A stretch of DNA of 28,210 bases from PALSA-1004 sp046596405 (GCA_046596405.1 JBKJMN010000250.1:1-28210), one strand, 5' to 3'; numbered from the stretch's first letter, positions 14,978 through 23,720 are shown. Program-made: numbers and translations. The notes: a model not told the origin generated them from the sequence alone.

Positions 14978-16153
14978 TTAGCGCGCGGCGCTGTGCGCGA
15001 CCCAGCGGGCGACGGCGCGCGCGATCGAGGCGATGCCGGCGGCGTTGACGTTGCCGGGCCAGCGATCGCTCGCGGCGTGGAAGTGGGCGTTGGCGCCCGC
15101 CATCGACAGGACTTTGCCGCCGTGGTCGGTCACGTCGCGGCCTTCGCCGGAGACGGCGCTGATCGGTTCGACGCGGATGAACCCGGCCGGATAACCCTCG
15201 TCGCAAAGCAGTTCGCGCATGTGCTCGGCGTCGGCCGCCGCGGGCGCGCGTAAAAATAACGTGAGATTGCTGGCGCAGCCCAGATTGGCGCCCAGATGCA
15301 GCCAATGGCTTGCGCCGCGAACCAGCCCCGCTTCGCGCGCCAGTAATTTGGTCAACCCCAAGTGGCCGAGTTCGTGCCCGCACGTCGCAAACGCGTGCAT
15401 CTCGCGGCGCAATTGCCCGCTCTCGCGCAGTGCGGCGGCGGCGGACACTGCGGCGAGCCACGCGACCAGACCACCCGCGCGCTCCGCGGTGGATTCCCAC
15501 CACCCAGTGCGTGGCGTGATCACTACGAGCGGCGCCGCGGCTGGATGGGCGGGCGCCGCCGCCACGCGCGCTGTCACGTTATACGACTGTATGGTTTCGC
15601 GCCGATGCAGGCTCACCAGCGTCGCGGCGCTGTTCTTCTGTGCCTGCTCCGCGAGCATCGCATGCTGGGCGCCGGCGACCAGCAGCACCGGCGGACCGAA
15701 CGGCGTGTCGAAGAATTGCGCGTTGATCGGCGCCAGCGAATCGCCCGCCACGCGCGTGGCGACGACGAGTGCCGCGTGATGCGTCGCGCGCCGGATTTGC
15801 TCAAAGCGCATGCCTTTGATCGACGCCGAATTCGGCGGCAGTTCGAGGTAGCCGATAGCCCCGGCGGTTGCGTTCGCGGCCAGCGCGCCCGTCACGCCCG
15901 CAGGTGCGCTCGGCGGCGAATCGAACATCGGCAGGCCGTCGATGCGTTGTCCCGCGCACTCGATATAAGCTTCCTCGACGACCGTGCGGTTGACGGTAAC
16001 GGGCATGTGTGACACCGCCGCGCCGGCGGCCGTGGCTTCAGCGGCCAGCCATTCGCCGCTCGCGAAATCGCCCGGCGTGCCCGCGCGGTGGATGCCGCTC
16101 GTATCGAACGCGGCGACCAGTTGCGCCGCGCGAGTGGCGGTGAATTCCATCAT
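14978..16153 (-). CDS. M28-like aminopeptidase-fold protein with altered metal site
   Basis: A 391-residue protein with the layout of M28 family zinc peptidases: an N-terminal helical part, an inserted protease-associated-type domain (roughly 60-180) and a C-terminal catalytic-like fold. The strand that normally carries the first ligand (H-x-D) reads VVITPRTGWWESTAERAGG (from 210), with neither His nor Asp. The Glu/His region survives as ATCGHELGHLG (H260-E261), and a later His cluster is AHFHAASDRW. Either another set of ligands is used or the protein is not a canonical peptidase. No signal peptide is seen. It is the last gene of a minus-strand cluster behind two Bug genes, 58 bp after the nearer one, suggesting a shared substrate. 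Confidence 0.78.
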   Translation of the reverse strand: MMEFTATRAAQLVAAFDTSGIHRAGTPGDFASGEWLAAEATAAGAAVSHMPVTVNRTVVEEAYIECAGQRIDGLPMFDSPPSAPAGVTGALAANATAGAIGYLELPPNSASIKGMRFEQIRRATHHAALVVATRVAGDSLAPINAQFFDTPFGPPVLLVAGAQHAMLAEQAQKNSAATLVSLHRRETIQSYNVTARVAAAPAHPAAAPLVVITPRTGWWESTAERAGGLVAWLAAVSAAAALRESGQLRREMHAFATCGHELGHLGLTKLLAREAGLVRGASHWLHLGANLGCASNLTLFLRAPAAADAEHMRELLCDEGYPAGFIRVEPISAVSGEGRDVTDHGGKVLSMAGANAHFHAASDRWPGNVNAAGIASIARAVARWVAHSAAR

Positions 16154-16211
16154 GGTGTGTTTGCCCCGGTGGTTGCGTGATTATTGGCAGGCTTGCTTGC
16201 CGCGCCCGCCA

Positions 16212-17219
16212 TCATTGTGCGGTCGCCCCGATCGCCTTGACCAGATCGACGGCCGTGCGCGCTTCCTGCCGCACGAATTCCGTGGTGGCCGCCAGCGAGC
16301 GCGGCCGCGGACTGCTGCCGTAGCGGTCGAAAAATTCGCGCGTATCCGCGGCGTTCAGGATGCGGACCATTTCGCGGTTGAGCAGCTCCTGCACGCTGCG
16401 CGGCGTGCCGGCCGGCGCAAACAGCGCCTGCCATGTTTCGTACACGAAACCCGGCGGCGCCGCTTCGCGCATGGTCGGTACCGCGGGCAGGCGCTCGTGC
16501 CGCTGCGGACCGGTCGAGGCGAGCGGCCGCAGCTTGCTGCCCTGAATCAGCGGCAGCGCGTTGCTGATGGCGGTGATCGTGTAATCGACCTGGTTGCCGG
16601 CGACGGCCGTGACGCTTTCCGTCGAGCCTTTCATGGGAATATGCCGCGCGGTGGCGCCGGTCGCGGACAGAAACGCCTGGCCCGCGAGATGCGCGGGACT
16701 GCCGATGCCCGGCGTTGCGAAATTCAGCTCGCCCGGTTTTGACCTGGCCGCCGTGACCAGTTCTATGACCGAGCCAAAGCGCGAGCCCGCAGGCACGACG
16801 AGCAACATCTCGGTCGCGGAAATCGTCGCCACCGGCACGAAGTCCGCGTCGGGATCGAACGCGAGCTTGCCGAGCAGCGGCTTGAGCATCACGTGCTGCA
16901 CCGAGGCATTGAGCAGCGTGTAACCGTCGGCAGTCGCCTTCGCCACCACCGCGGTGCCGATCACCGAGTTGGCGCCGGGGCGGTTTTCGATAATGACGGG
17001 CTGCTGCAGGCTCACTGAAAGTTTTTGCCCGAGATGTCGCGCAAACAAATCGGGCGAAGTGCCGGCGGGCAGAGGCACGACTATACGGATCGGGCGCTCG
17101 GGCCACGCGCCCGCCGCGGACGACGCGTAATAGGCCATCGCGCAGCACGCGAACGCGCGGGCGCCGGGCATGCTCGCGCGCTTGCGCAGGGCTGCGCTCG
17201 AAAGCTCGGACGGAGGCAA
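16212..17219 (-). CDS. Bug-family periplasmic solute-binding protein
   Basis: A Bug protein of up to 335 residues. Conserved blocks are WPERPIRIVVPLPAGTSPD, VIIENRPGANSVIG (Glu for the usual Asp), FDPDADFVPVATI, IPMKGSTESVTAVAGNQ and VPTMREAAPPGF. The loop reads PMKG where most family members have PYKG, so ligand contacts may differ. The start is uncertain: TTG at 17219 lies 6 bp after the upstream Bug stop and gives a basic n-region (RKR); ATG at 17171 gives a shorter leader without positive charge. It is the middle gene of Bug-Bug-M28. Confidence 0.88.
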   Translation of the reverse strand: MPPSELSSAALRKRASMPGARAFACCAMAYYASSAAGAWPERPIRIVVPLPAGTSPDLFARHLGQKLSVSLQQPVIIENRPGANSVIGTAVVAKATADGYTLLNASVQHVMLKPLLGKLAFDPDADFVPVATISATEMLLVVPAGSRFGSVIELVTAARSKPGELNFATPGIGSPAHLAGQAFLSATGATARHIPMKGSTESVTAVAGNQVDYTITAISNALPLIQGSKLRPLASTGPQRHERLPAVPTMREAAPPGFVYETWQALFAPAGTPRSVQELLNREMVRILNAADTREFFDRYGSSPRPRSLAATTEFVRQEARTAVDLVKAIGATAQ

Positions 17220-17225
17220 TGTCGC

Positions 17226-18188
17226 TTACTCGATCTTAATATTGCCGCGTTTGATGATCTCGCTGTAGCGCACCTGCTGCTCTTTGAGATAACGCGCGTA
17301 GTCTGCGGGATTGCGGTAATCCACTTCGACGCCGATGCTGAACAGTTTTTCCAGCACGTCAGGCGACTTGATCGCCGTTGCGGCCGCAGCGCCGAGCTTG
17401 TCGACGATCGCTTTCGGCGTGCCGCCGGTCACCATTACGCCTATCCACGCGGCAGCGTTGAACCCCGGCAGACCGGCCGTTACCGCCAACGGTTCGATCC
17501 CAGGCGCCAGCGCGCTTGCGCGATCGATCGAGATGCCATAAGTCTTGAGGCGGCCCGATTTGACGTGCGGCAGGGTGGCGGACACCGTCTCGAAAGCATA
17601 AGCCACGCGTCCGCCCATGACGTCGGTCAATGCCGGCACGCTGCCTTTATAGGGGACATGCGTTACCTGCACACCGGCCATGTTGTTGAAGAATTCGGCG
17701 ATCATATGCGCGGTCGCGCCGGTGCCCGATGACGCAAACGTGTATTTGCCGGGATTGGCTTTGAGCAGCGCCACGAACTCGCGCGCGTTCTGCGCGGGAA
17801 ACTGCGCCACCGTCACGAGCAGAAACGGCGCCACGCAGACGTTGGCGACCGGCGTCAGTTCGCGGTCCACATCGTAGGCGGTTTTTTGCAGTAGCGGATT
17901 GATCGATACCGGGCCGCTCGACGCCGAGAGCAGCGTGTAGCCGTCGGCGGTCGCCTTAGCGGCGACATCGGTGCCTATCATGCCGCCCGCGCCGGCACGG
18001 TTGTCGATGACGATCTGCTGGCCCAGCACTTCTCCCATTTTCTGCGCCATCACGCGGCCTACGAGATCGGCGGCCTGCCCGGGCGGCCATGGCACGATCA
18101 TGCGCATCGGCCGGTTGGGGAAATCCTGCTGCGCGCTCGCAGCACCGGCACCGGCCAGCATGGCCAGGAACAGAATGAAACGTTTCAT
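17226..18188 (-). CDS. Bug-family periplasmic solute-binding protein
   Basis: A 320-residue Bug protein. ATG 18188 is chosen because AGGAG sits six bases upstream; an in-frame ATG at 18194 directly abuts that site. The signal peptide (MKRFILFLAMLAGAGAASAQ) is followed by FPNRPMRMIVPWPPGQAAD, VIDNRAGAGGMIG, YDVDRELTPVANV, VPYKGSVPALTDVMGG and a Trp in the GFNAAAWIGVM strand. The 'DFAP' block is changed to ELTP. It is the first gene of a three-gene minus-strand unit with another Bug 6 bp downstream; two unlike binding proteins in tandem suggest a shared system with two ligands. Confidence 0.93.
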   Translation of the reverse strand: MKRFILFLAMLAGAGAASAQQDFPNRPMRMIVPWPPGQAADLVGRVMAQKMGEVLGQQIVIDNRAGAGGMIGTDVAAKATADGYTLLSASSGPVSINPLLQKTAYDVDRELTPVANVCVAPFLLVTVAQFPAQNAREFVALLKANPGKYTFASSGTGATAHMIAEFFNNMAGVQVTHVPYKGSVPALTDVMGGRVAYAFETVSATLPHVKSGRLKTYGISIDRASALAPGIEPLAVTAGLPGFNAAAWIGVMVTGGTPKAIVDKLGAAAATAIKSPDVLEKLFSIGVEVDYRNPADYARYLKEQQVRYSEIIKRGNIKIE

Positions 18189-18292
18189 CGACATCTCCTC
18201 GCGTGAACTGCGGCTATGGTGCCGCTGCCTTGCAATGCGGATGTAATTTGCGCCGACCCGCGCGCAATGTCAAAGCGGCGGCCAGGGCACTC

Positions 18293-19147
18293 TTAGAACT
18301 GCTCGCTGTCGCGGCCGGTTGCGATGCCGGCGTCGGCGATCAGCGATGCCTGCGTGCCCAGATAAAGGTCCACGCCGAGCTCGCGCGCATAGTCGAGCAC
18401 CAGATGCAGGTCCTTGCGCAGGTTGGGCGGCATCGCGCCCGGCGCGGTCGCCTTCAGCATGCCTTTCCAGCGCGGGCCGAGATCGTCCCACGCCTGCAGC
18501 ACGCCGCTGTTGGCGAGCCCGTTCTTGAACACCTGTTTGAGCGCCGCCGGCTCGACGCCGCCTGCGACGCCGAGCGCGAGGCCCTCGAGCAACGCCATCA
18601 CGTTGGTGGCGAACACCAGTTGATGCGCGAGCTTCGCCGCCTGGCCGCTGCCGACGTCGCCGGTGCGCGTGATTTCGCGCGCGAACACGCGCAGCACCGG
18701 CAGCGCGCGCTCGAGCACGGCCGGCGCGCCGCCGACCATCAGGCTCAACGCGCCTTCACGCGCGGCGACGATGCCGCCAGAGATCGGCATGTCGAGCGTT
18801 TTCACGCCCTTGATCGCGAGCGCGGCGGCAATCATTTTCACGGGCGCGGGGCTTAACGTGCTGGCGACGGCAAATATCGCGTCGCGTTGCAGCGCATCGA
18901 GCACGCCGTTGTCACCGAACACGATGGCGTTGGTCTGGGCGCCATCGAGGACGAGGCTCAGGACGAGGTCGCTCTGCTGCGCCAGTTCCGCGGGGCAGAC
19001 ACACGGGCGCGCGCCGGCATTCTGCAATGCTTCCATCGGTTCCGCGCGCACGTCGTAGACCGCGACTCTGTGTCCCGCTTTGAGCAGGAGTTCCGCAATC
19101 GGGAGGCCGAGCGCGCCCAGGCCGATGACGCCTATCTTTGCTTGCAT
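18293..19147 (-). CDS. NAD(P)-dependent 3-hydroxyisobutyrate dehydrogenase-family oxidoreductase
   Basis: A 284-residue beta-hydroxyacid dehydrogenase. The start at ATG 19147 has a GGAG site. It has an N-terminal Rossmann GxGxxG (IGVIGLGALG, G9/G11/G14), the substrate-binding DMPISGG block (S123-G124-G125), LSLMVGG and the catalytic Lys in GSGQAAKLAHQ (K172). Most relatives have K-x-x-N-N after this Lys; here it is K-L-A-H-Q, which may alter substrate choice. The family oxidises small 3-hydroxy acids such as hydroxyisobutyrate, tartronate semialdehyde or gulonate. It lies 32 bp behind a Bug gene, so the binding protein may feed a hydroxy acid to this enzyme. Confidence 0.9.
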   Translation of the reverse strand: MQAKIGVIGLGALGLPIAELLLKAGHRVAVYDVRAEPMEALQNAGARPCVCPAELAQQSDLVLSLVLDGAQTNAIVFGDNGVLDALQRDAIFAVASTLSPAPVKMIAAALAIKGVKTLDMPISGGIVAAREGALSLMVGGAPAVLERALPVLRVFAREITRTGDVGSGQAAKLAHQLVFATNVMALLEGLALGVAGGVEPAALKQVFKNGLANSGVLQAWDDLGPRWKGMLKATAPGAMPPNLRKDLHLVLDYARELGVDLYLGTQASLIADAGIATGRDSEQF

Positions 19148-19179
19148 GTGGTGCTCCTGACCGGTGCAGTGCCGCCGCG

Positions 19180-20151
19180 CTATTCGGCCTTGATGCCGGT
19201 TTCTTTGATCACTTTGGTATAGCGCGCTATCTCGGTGCGCAGGTAGGCGGCGAACTCGTCCGGCGTGCCGGCGATGATATCGACGCCCAAGCCAGTGAGA
19301 CGCTCGCGATTGTCGGGCTGGTTCACGATGCGCGCGACGTCGCGCTGAATCCGCGCCACGAGTTCGGCAGGCAGCGCGGCAGGCCCGAGCAGTCCGTACC
19401 AGGTCGCGATGGCGAAATGCTTGAAGCCGGACTCCGCGACCGTCGGAATTTGCGGCGCGAGCGGCGAACGCGCGGCGGCGGTGTTCGCGAGCGCGCGCAA
19501 CTTGCCCGCTTTCACATGCGGCAGCGCGACCGGCAGATTGGCGAACATGATCGGAATCTGGCCGCCGATCGTGTCGGCGATCGCGGGGTTCTCGCCTTTG
19601 TACGGGATGTGGTTCATGCGCACGCCGAGCCGCGCGCTCAGAAGTTCGCCCGCCATGTGCGGCGACGAGCCGATACCCCCGGAACCGAACGTGAGACGCT
19701 CGCCACCGCGCCTGGCAAGTGCGGCGAATTCCGCGAACGTCTTCGGCGGGAACGACGGATGCACGATCATCAAGAGCGGCGTCGACCCGGCCAGCGTGAT
19801 CGTCGCAAAATCCTTGACCGCATCGTACGGGGCTTTGCCATATAAAGCGGGGGCGACTGCGAGGCTCGTTTGCGGAGTCACCAGCAGCGTGTAGCCGTCG
19901 GGAGCCGCCTTCGCGACGAGATCCGCCCCTATCATGCCGCTCGCGCCGGGGCGGTTGTCGACGATCACGTTCTGCCCCCACGCCTCGCCGAGCTTCTGCG
20001 CGAGTATGCGCGCGACCAGATCGGTGGTGCCGCCGGCGGTCAGGCCGACGATGACGCGCACCTGCTTGGTCGGAAAGTTTTGCGCCGCCGCGGGGCTGGC
20101 GGCGAGCCAGGCGAGCAGGGCAAGCGTCAGGATGCGGATGATTATTTTGAT
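19180..20151 (-). CDS. Bug-family solute-binding protein, apparent ATC start codon
   Basis: A Bug protein whose conserved body is QNFPTKQVRVIVGLTAGG, VIVDNRPGASGMIG, YDAVKDFATITLAG, IPYKGENPAIADTIGG, and so on to KVIKETGIKAE. The frame upstream of the first GTG (20061, already inside the mature domain) encodes a good signal peptide, KIIIRILTLALLAWLAASPA, but contains no ATG, GTG or TTG before a stop. A strong GAGGAG site lies five bases before ATC 20151, which would give MKIIIRIL and 323 residues, the usual length. Either ATC is used, or a base error or mutation changed ATG. Transcribed with the dehydrogenase downstream. Confidence 0.85.
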   Translation of the reverse strand: MKIIIRILTLALLAWLAASPAAAQNFPTKQVRVIVGLTAGGTTDLVARILAQKLGEAWGQNVIVDNRPGASGMIGADLVAKAAPDGYTLLVTPQTSLAVAPALYGKAPYDAVKDFATITLAGSTPLLMIVHPSFPPKTFAEFAALARRGGERLTFGSGGIGSSPHMAGELLSARLGVRMNHIPYKGENPAIADTIGGQIPIMFANLPVALPHVKAGKLRALANTAAARSPLAPQIPTVAESGFKHFAIATWYGLLGPAALPAELVARIQRDVARIVNQPDNRERLTGLGVDIIAGTPDEFAAYLRTEIARYTKVIKETGIKAE

Positions 20152-20277
20152 GATTACTCCTCGGCGGTTTTTCGTGCTAAGAATTGAGAATTACATTATT
20201 GATGACAAAAACTTTCCCGCCTTCGGCCCCCTCGCTTTGCTCTCCCCACCCTTCTCCCGGAGGTAGAAGGGCTTTTC

Positions 20278-20316
20278 TTCCCTCGCCCTTCGGGAGAGGG
20301 ACCGAGGGTGAGGGAA
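20278..20316. repeat. Imperfect palindrome, TCCCTC family
   Basis: Arms TTCCCTCGCCCTT (20278-20290) and GAGGGTGAGGGAA (20304-20316) pair at 11 of 13 positions. It is the second copy of the dispersed palindrome seen at 5238-5279. The bases just before it (20220-20270) are also pyrimidine-rich with a CTTCTCCCGGAGGTAGAAGG hairpin. It occupies the 393-bp divergent gap between the Bug gene and the lipoprotein gene; the remainder of that gap shows only a candidate promoter. Confidence 0.55.
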
Positions 20317-20320
20317 ATTT

Positions 20321-20350
20321 TTGACGAGCGGCACCCTTGTCGTCTATTAC
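20321..20350 (+). promoter_or_regulatory. Candidate sigma-70 promoter upstream of the lipoprotein gene
   Basis: TTGACG (20321-20326) and TATTAC (20345-20350) are separated by 18 bp. This would give a leader of about 190 bases before ATG 20545. The -35 is good and the -10 is fair (four of six). No other convincing pair is seen in 20352-20544, which has no gene. Confidence 0.28.
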
Positions 20351-20544
20351 GTAAAACTCAATAGTGCAACGGATTATTTCCATTGTCATCAGCGTGGCCC
20401 GCAAAGTCAATCAACGCGCGCGGATTACACGATGGTCCTCGTCGAGTTCCATCGCACCGGTTCGTTGCGGGCTGGAACGTCTGCCCGAATTTGGACTCTA
20501 AACGTGATCGATGCGCGGCGGGCGCGGGAGCAAGGAGAATTACT

Positions 20545-21345
20545 ATGCGCAGGTTCGTATGGTTGGGACTGGTCGTGCTGATGGCAGGGTGCATTACGCC
20601 CGTGGGCAACCCCTATGGAACGCCGATCGCAATGGGCCCGGTAAATCCGCCTGCGTTGCCGCGCGCCAGTGACCGCTACGCATACATGGTTCGCAACGGC
20701 TACAACGGCGAACCCGTCGGCCAGCTAGAGTTCCGCGTCGACAGCGCCGAGCGCGATCACTACGTTGTCGGGGTGAACCCGGGCGCGGCGAACCCGGGAC
20801 AGCCGCGCAACGAACTTTACCTCTTCGACGGCAACTGGGTGCGGCATACGCTGACCAATCACAATCAGTTGATCGAATACGAGTTCAATCCGCCTTTCCC
20901 GGTCTACGCATTTCCGCTGGACGCCGGCCGCACGTGGTCGCAACGCGTCAATGCGCGCAATCCGGCGACCGGCAAGGTCGTAAGCGTTCGTATCGACGCG
21001 CAGGTTCTGGGCGGCGAGCGCATCATTACTTCGGCCGGCGAATTCGACACGGTTAAAATTCACCGCCGCATCTACGCCGGCGACTGGGACGCTTTTCTGA
21101 CGGAAACGACGATCAATGAAGTAGAGTGGTATGCACCCGAAATCGGACGCGCCGTGCGCCTCGATCGCAGCTCTGAGTGGTTCGACTCGAGCCGCAGTCC
21201 GGGTGGTGCGGTTCCCTGGTTCAACCGCGGGCTGCAGCTGCGCGGCGACTGGCACGTTTTCGAACTGACGAGTTGGCCGGCGATGGCGCAGCGTGCGGCC
21301 CCCGCACCCCCACCGCGGCCCGACGTGCGTACTGCGCCGCGCTAA
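20545..21345 (+). CDS. Putative lipoprotein of unknown function
   Basis: A 266-residue protein. I start it at ATG 20545, which has AAGGAGA upstream and gives a type II signal peptide: MRRFVWLGLVVLMAGC, with lipobox LMAGC and acylated Cys16. An in-frame upstream extension to 20383 lacks a ribosome site. The mature part is probably beta-rich, with repeated polar strands (YLFDGNWVRHTLTNHNQL, FDTVKIHRRIYAGDW), and ends in a Pro/Ala-rich tail (APAPPPRPD). The pattern resembles envelope lipoproteins with a DUF3108-like beta fold, but I cannot name a family. The next gene, an MFS transporter, is 112 bp downstream on the same strand. Confidence 0.78.
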   Translation: MRRFVWLGLVVLMAGCITPVGNPYGTPIAMGPVNPPALPRASDRYAYMVRNGYNGEPVGQLEFRVDSAERDHYVVGVNPGAANPGQPRNELYLFDGNWVRHTLTNHNQLIEYEFNPPFPVYAFPLDAGRTWSQRVNARNPATGKVVSVRIDAQVLGGERIITSAGEFDTVKIHRRIYAGDWDAFLTETTINEVEWYAPEIGRAVRLDRSSEWFDSSRSPGGAVPWFNRGLQLRGDWHVFELTSWPAMAQRAAPAPPPRPDVRTAPR

Positions 21346-21457
21346 ATCACGGTTCGCCGGCAGCCGGCGAGCCGCCGTGCGCCGGCGGGAACTCGGACCT
21401 ATCGGCCGGGTCCATCAATGCAGTGAGCGCAGTTCCCCCGCAGCTTCGAAATACACA

Positions 21458-22693
21458 ATGAAAAATACCTTCCGCGCTCTCGCGGGCCGCGACTTCCGTC
21501 TCTATTTTTTCGGCCAGTGCGTGTCGCTGATCGGCACGTGGGTGCAGCAGGTCGCATTCGGGTGGATCGCCTATCGCGTGACCGGTTCGGCTTTCATGCT
21601 GGGCCTGATCGCGTTTTCCGGGCAGATCCCGTCGCTTGTGCTGTCGCCGTTCAGCACGCTCCTGACCGACCGCTTCAGCCGACGCAGCGTGCTGATTGCA
21701 TTGCAGGTCGTGCAGATGACGCTCGCCGGCGTGCTGGCGGTGCTCGCGTTCATGGGCGACATTTCACCGTGGGTGCTCGTCATTGCGTCGCTCGTGCTCG
21801 GCGTGACCGGCGCGTTTGAAATGCCGGTCCGCCAGGCGTTCACGCCCGACCTCGTGCACGACCGCGCGCTGCTGCAAAACGCGATCGCGCTGAACTCGGT
21901 CACGTTTAATGCCGCGCGTTTGATCGGGCCCGCGGTCGCCGGCGTCGTGCTCGCGTGGTTTGGCGAAGCGGCGTGCTTCGCGATCAATGCGTTGTCGTAC
22001 CTGGCGACGATCTACACGCTGCTCGCGATTCATCCGACTGCGGCGGTGCGCGACGGTAGCAAGAAGTCGATCCGCGAAGGGATCAGCTACGTGCGCCACT
22101 TCGCGCCGGCGCGCTGGATCATCATCACCGTGGTGGTCGCGAGCTTTTGTCTCGCGCCGTACCTGACTTTCATGCCGGTCTACGCGAAGGACGTTCTCAA
22201 AGGCGGGCCCGATACGCTCGGCATGCTGTTCGCGTCGACCGGGCTCGGCGCGCTCGTCGCGGCGCTGTATCTCGCCAATCGCAAATCGGTCGAAGGCCTC
22301 GGTATTCGCATGGTCGCCGGCTGCTTCGCGACCGCGGCCGCGTCGGCCGCGTTTTCGCACAACCAGATGTTATGGCTCGCGGTTCCGCTGCTGGTCGTCT
22401 CAGGCTGCGGCACCATCATCGTCGTCACGTCGTGCAACATCCTGCTGCAATCACTCGTGCCCGACAACCTGCGCGGCCAGGTCATGGCGCTCTACTCGAT
22501 GTCGTTCATCGGTATGCTGCCGGTGGCGAGCCTGGCCGCCGGCGGCATCGCGCACCTGATTGGCGTCGAACCGGTGTTCGCGCTGGCCGGCGTGCTGTTC
22601 GCGGTGCTTGGCTTGAATCTGAACCGGCGGCTGCCAGAACTGCGCGCCGCCGCGCATCCGGTGCTGCGCGCAAAGGGGTTGATGCCCACTTAG
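21458..22693 (+). CDS. MFS transporter, EntS/transmembrane secretion effector-like
   Basis: A 411-residue inner-membrane protein with about 12 hydrophobic segments. The N-terminus (MKNTFRALAGRDFRLYFFGQ then SLIGTWVQQVAFGW) and the loop LLTDRFSRRSVLI are typical of the MFS_3 group, which includes the enterobactin exporter EntS and related drug or metabolite exporters. The FEMPVRQAFTPDLV segment after the fourth helix is also a group signature. ATG 21458 is chosen because the family N-terminus begins there; no clear ribosome site is visible. It precedes a Bug gene by 26 bp, giving a likely MFS-Bug-Bug-Bug transcript. The substrate is unknown. Confidence 0.9.
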   Translation: MKNTFRALAGRDFRLYFFGQCVSLIGTWVQQVAFGWIAYRVTGSAFMLGLIAFSGQIPSLVLSPFSTLLTDRFSRRSVLIALQVVQMTLAGVLAVLAFMGDISPWVLVIASLVLGVTGAFEMPVRQAFTPDLVHDRALLQNAIALNSVTFNAARLIGPAVAGVVLAWFGEAACFAINALSYLATIYTLLAIHPTAAVRDGSKKSIREGISYVRHFAPARWIIITVVVASFCLAPYLTFMPVYAKDVLKGGPDTLGMLFASTGLGALVAALYLANRKSVEGLGIRMVAGCFATAAASAAFSHNQMLWLAVPLLVVSGCGTIIVVTSCNILLQSLVPDNLRGQVMALYSMSFIGMLPVASLAAGGIAHLIGVEPVFALAGVLFAVLGLNLNRRLPELRAAAHPVLRAKGLMPT

Positions 22694-22719
22694 GGTATAA
22701 GCAGGGCGGGAGGAGGGAT

Positions 22720-23697
22720 ATGCAATATTCATGGCGCAAGGTCGGTACGCGCGTGGCCGCCGGCGCGCTCGTTGGCGCAATCGGCTGCGCCGCGGTGCAG
22801 CCGTATCCAAGCAAATCCATCCGCCTGATCGTCGGTTCTTCGGCGGGCGGCGGCGGCGACACTTTCGCGCGCGTCACCGCGCAGGCGCTGACCACCGTGC
22901 TCGGCCAGCAGGTCGTCATCGACAATCGCGCCGGCGCAGGCGGGAACATCGGCGCCGATCTCGTCGCCAAATCGCTACCCGACGGTTACACGTTGCTGTT
23001 CGTTTACACCGGCCACGTATTGAATCCCAGCCTTTATCCGAAGCTGCCGTTCGACACCGTGCGCGATTTTGCACCGGTCGCGCTGCTGGCGACGAACGAA
23101 AGTTTTCTGCTCGTGCATCCGGCGGTGCCGGCGAAGTCGCTCAGGGAACTCATCGCGCTGGCGCAGAAAAAACCCGGCAAGTACACGATTGGGGCGTTGC
23201 CGAGCAGCGCGCAGCATCTCGGCAGTGAACTCTTCAAGCTGCGCGCAGGTATCGATCTGTTGTTTATCCCCTACAAAGGCAACGGGCCCGCATTGACCGA
23301 TCTGCTCGGCGGCCAGCTCGACACCGCGTTCAACACGGTCGCGATCACATTGCCGCTGGTGCAGGCGGGCAAGTTGCGTGCTCTCGCGGTGGCGGGCGAG
23401 CGCCGCTCCAGGCTCGCCCCCGACGTGCCGACGATGATAGAAGCGGGGCTGCCGGGTTTTTCGTTTTTCGGCTGGTACGGCATCGTCGCGCCCGCGCGCA
23501 CTCCCGAAGCGATCGTGAAGCGCTTGCATCAGGCGCTCGCGCAGGTGATGAAATCGCCGGACATCGTCGAGCGCATGGCGGCGATGGGCAACGAGCGGGT
23601 CGTGAGCACGCCGGCGGAATTCGACCGGTTCATCCGCGACGAAATTCCGAAATGGGGTAAAGTCATCCGCGAAGCGAAAATCACGGTCGCGCCGTAA
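22720..23697 (+). CDS. Bug-family periplasmic solute-binding protein
   Basis: A 325-residue Bug protein starting at ATG 22720 behind a strong GGGAGGAGGG site. The leader (MQYSWRKVGTRVAAGALVG..) ends around AIGCAAVQ; that Cys could be lipidated, but the lipobox is poor. Blocks: YPSKSIRLIVGSSAGGGGD, VVIDNRAGAGGNIG, FDTVRDFAPVALL, IPYKGNGPALTDLLGGQ and VPTMIEAGLPGF. The frame is open far upstream inside the MFS gene, but that part is shadow coding. First of three consecutive Bug genes on the plus strand. Confidence 0.93.
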   Translation: MQYSWRKVGTRVAAGALVGAIGCAAVQPYPSKSIRLIVGSSAGGGGDTFARVTAQALTTVLGQQVVIDNRAGAGGNIGADLVAKSLPDGYTLLFVYTGHVLNPSLYPKLPFDTVRDFAPVALLATNESFLLVHPAVPAKSLRELIALAQKKPGKYTIGALPSSAQHLGSELFKLRAGIDLLFIPYKGNGPALTDLLGGQLDTAFNTVAITLPLVQAGKLRALAVAGERRSRLAPDVPTMIEAGLPGFSFFGWYGIVAPARTPEAIVKRLHQALAQVMKSPDIVERMAAMGNERVVSTPAEFDRFIRDEIPKWGKVIREAKITVAP

Positions 23698-23720
23698 AGG
23701 ACTTCATGAATACTCCGTCT

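Noticed and set aside
19148..19981. Possible N-terminal fusion extending the hydroxyacid dehydrogenase upstream.
   Set aside because: The extension is the shadow frame of the Bug gene; ATG 19147 has a ribosome site and begins the Rossmann motif.
22147..22719. Upstream extension of the Bug gene at 22720.
   Set aside because: It lies inside the MFS transporter frame, is Arg-rich and would bury the signal peptide.
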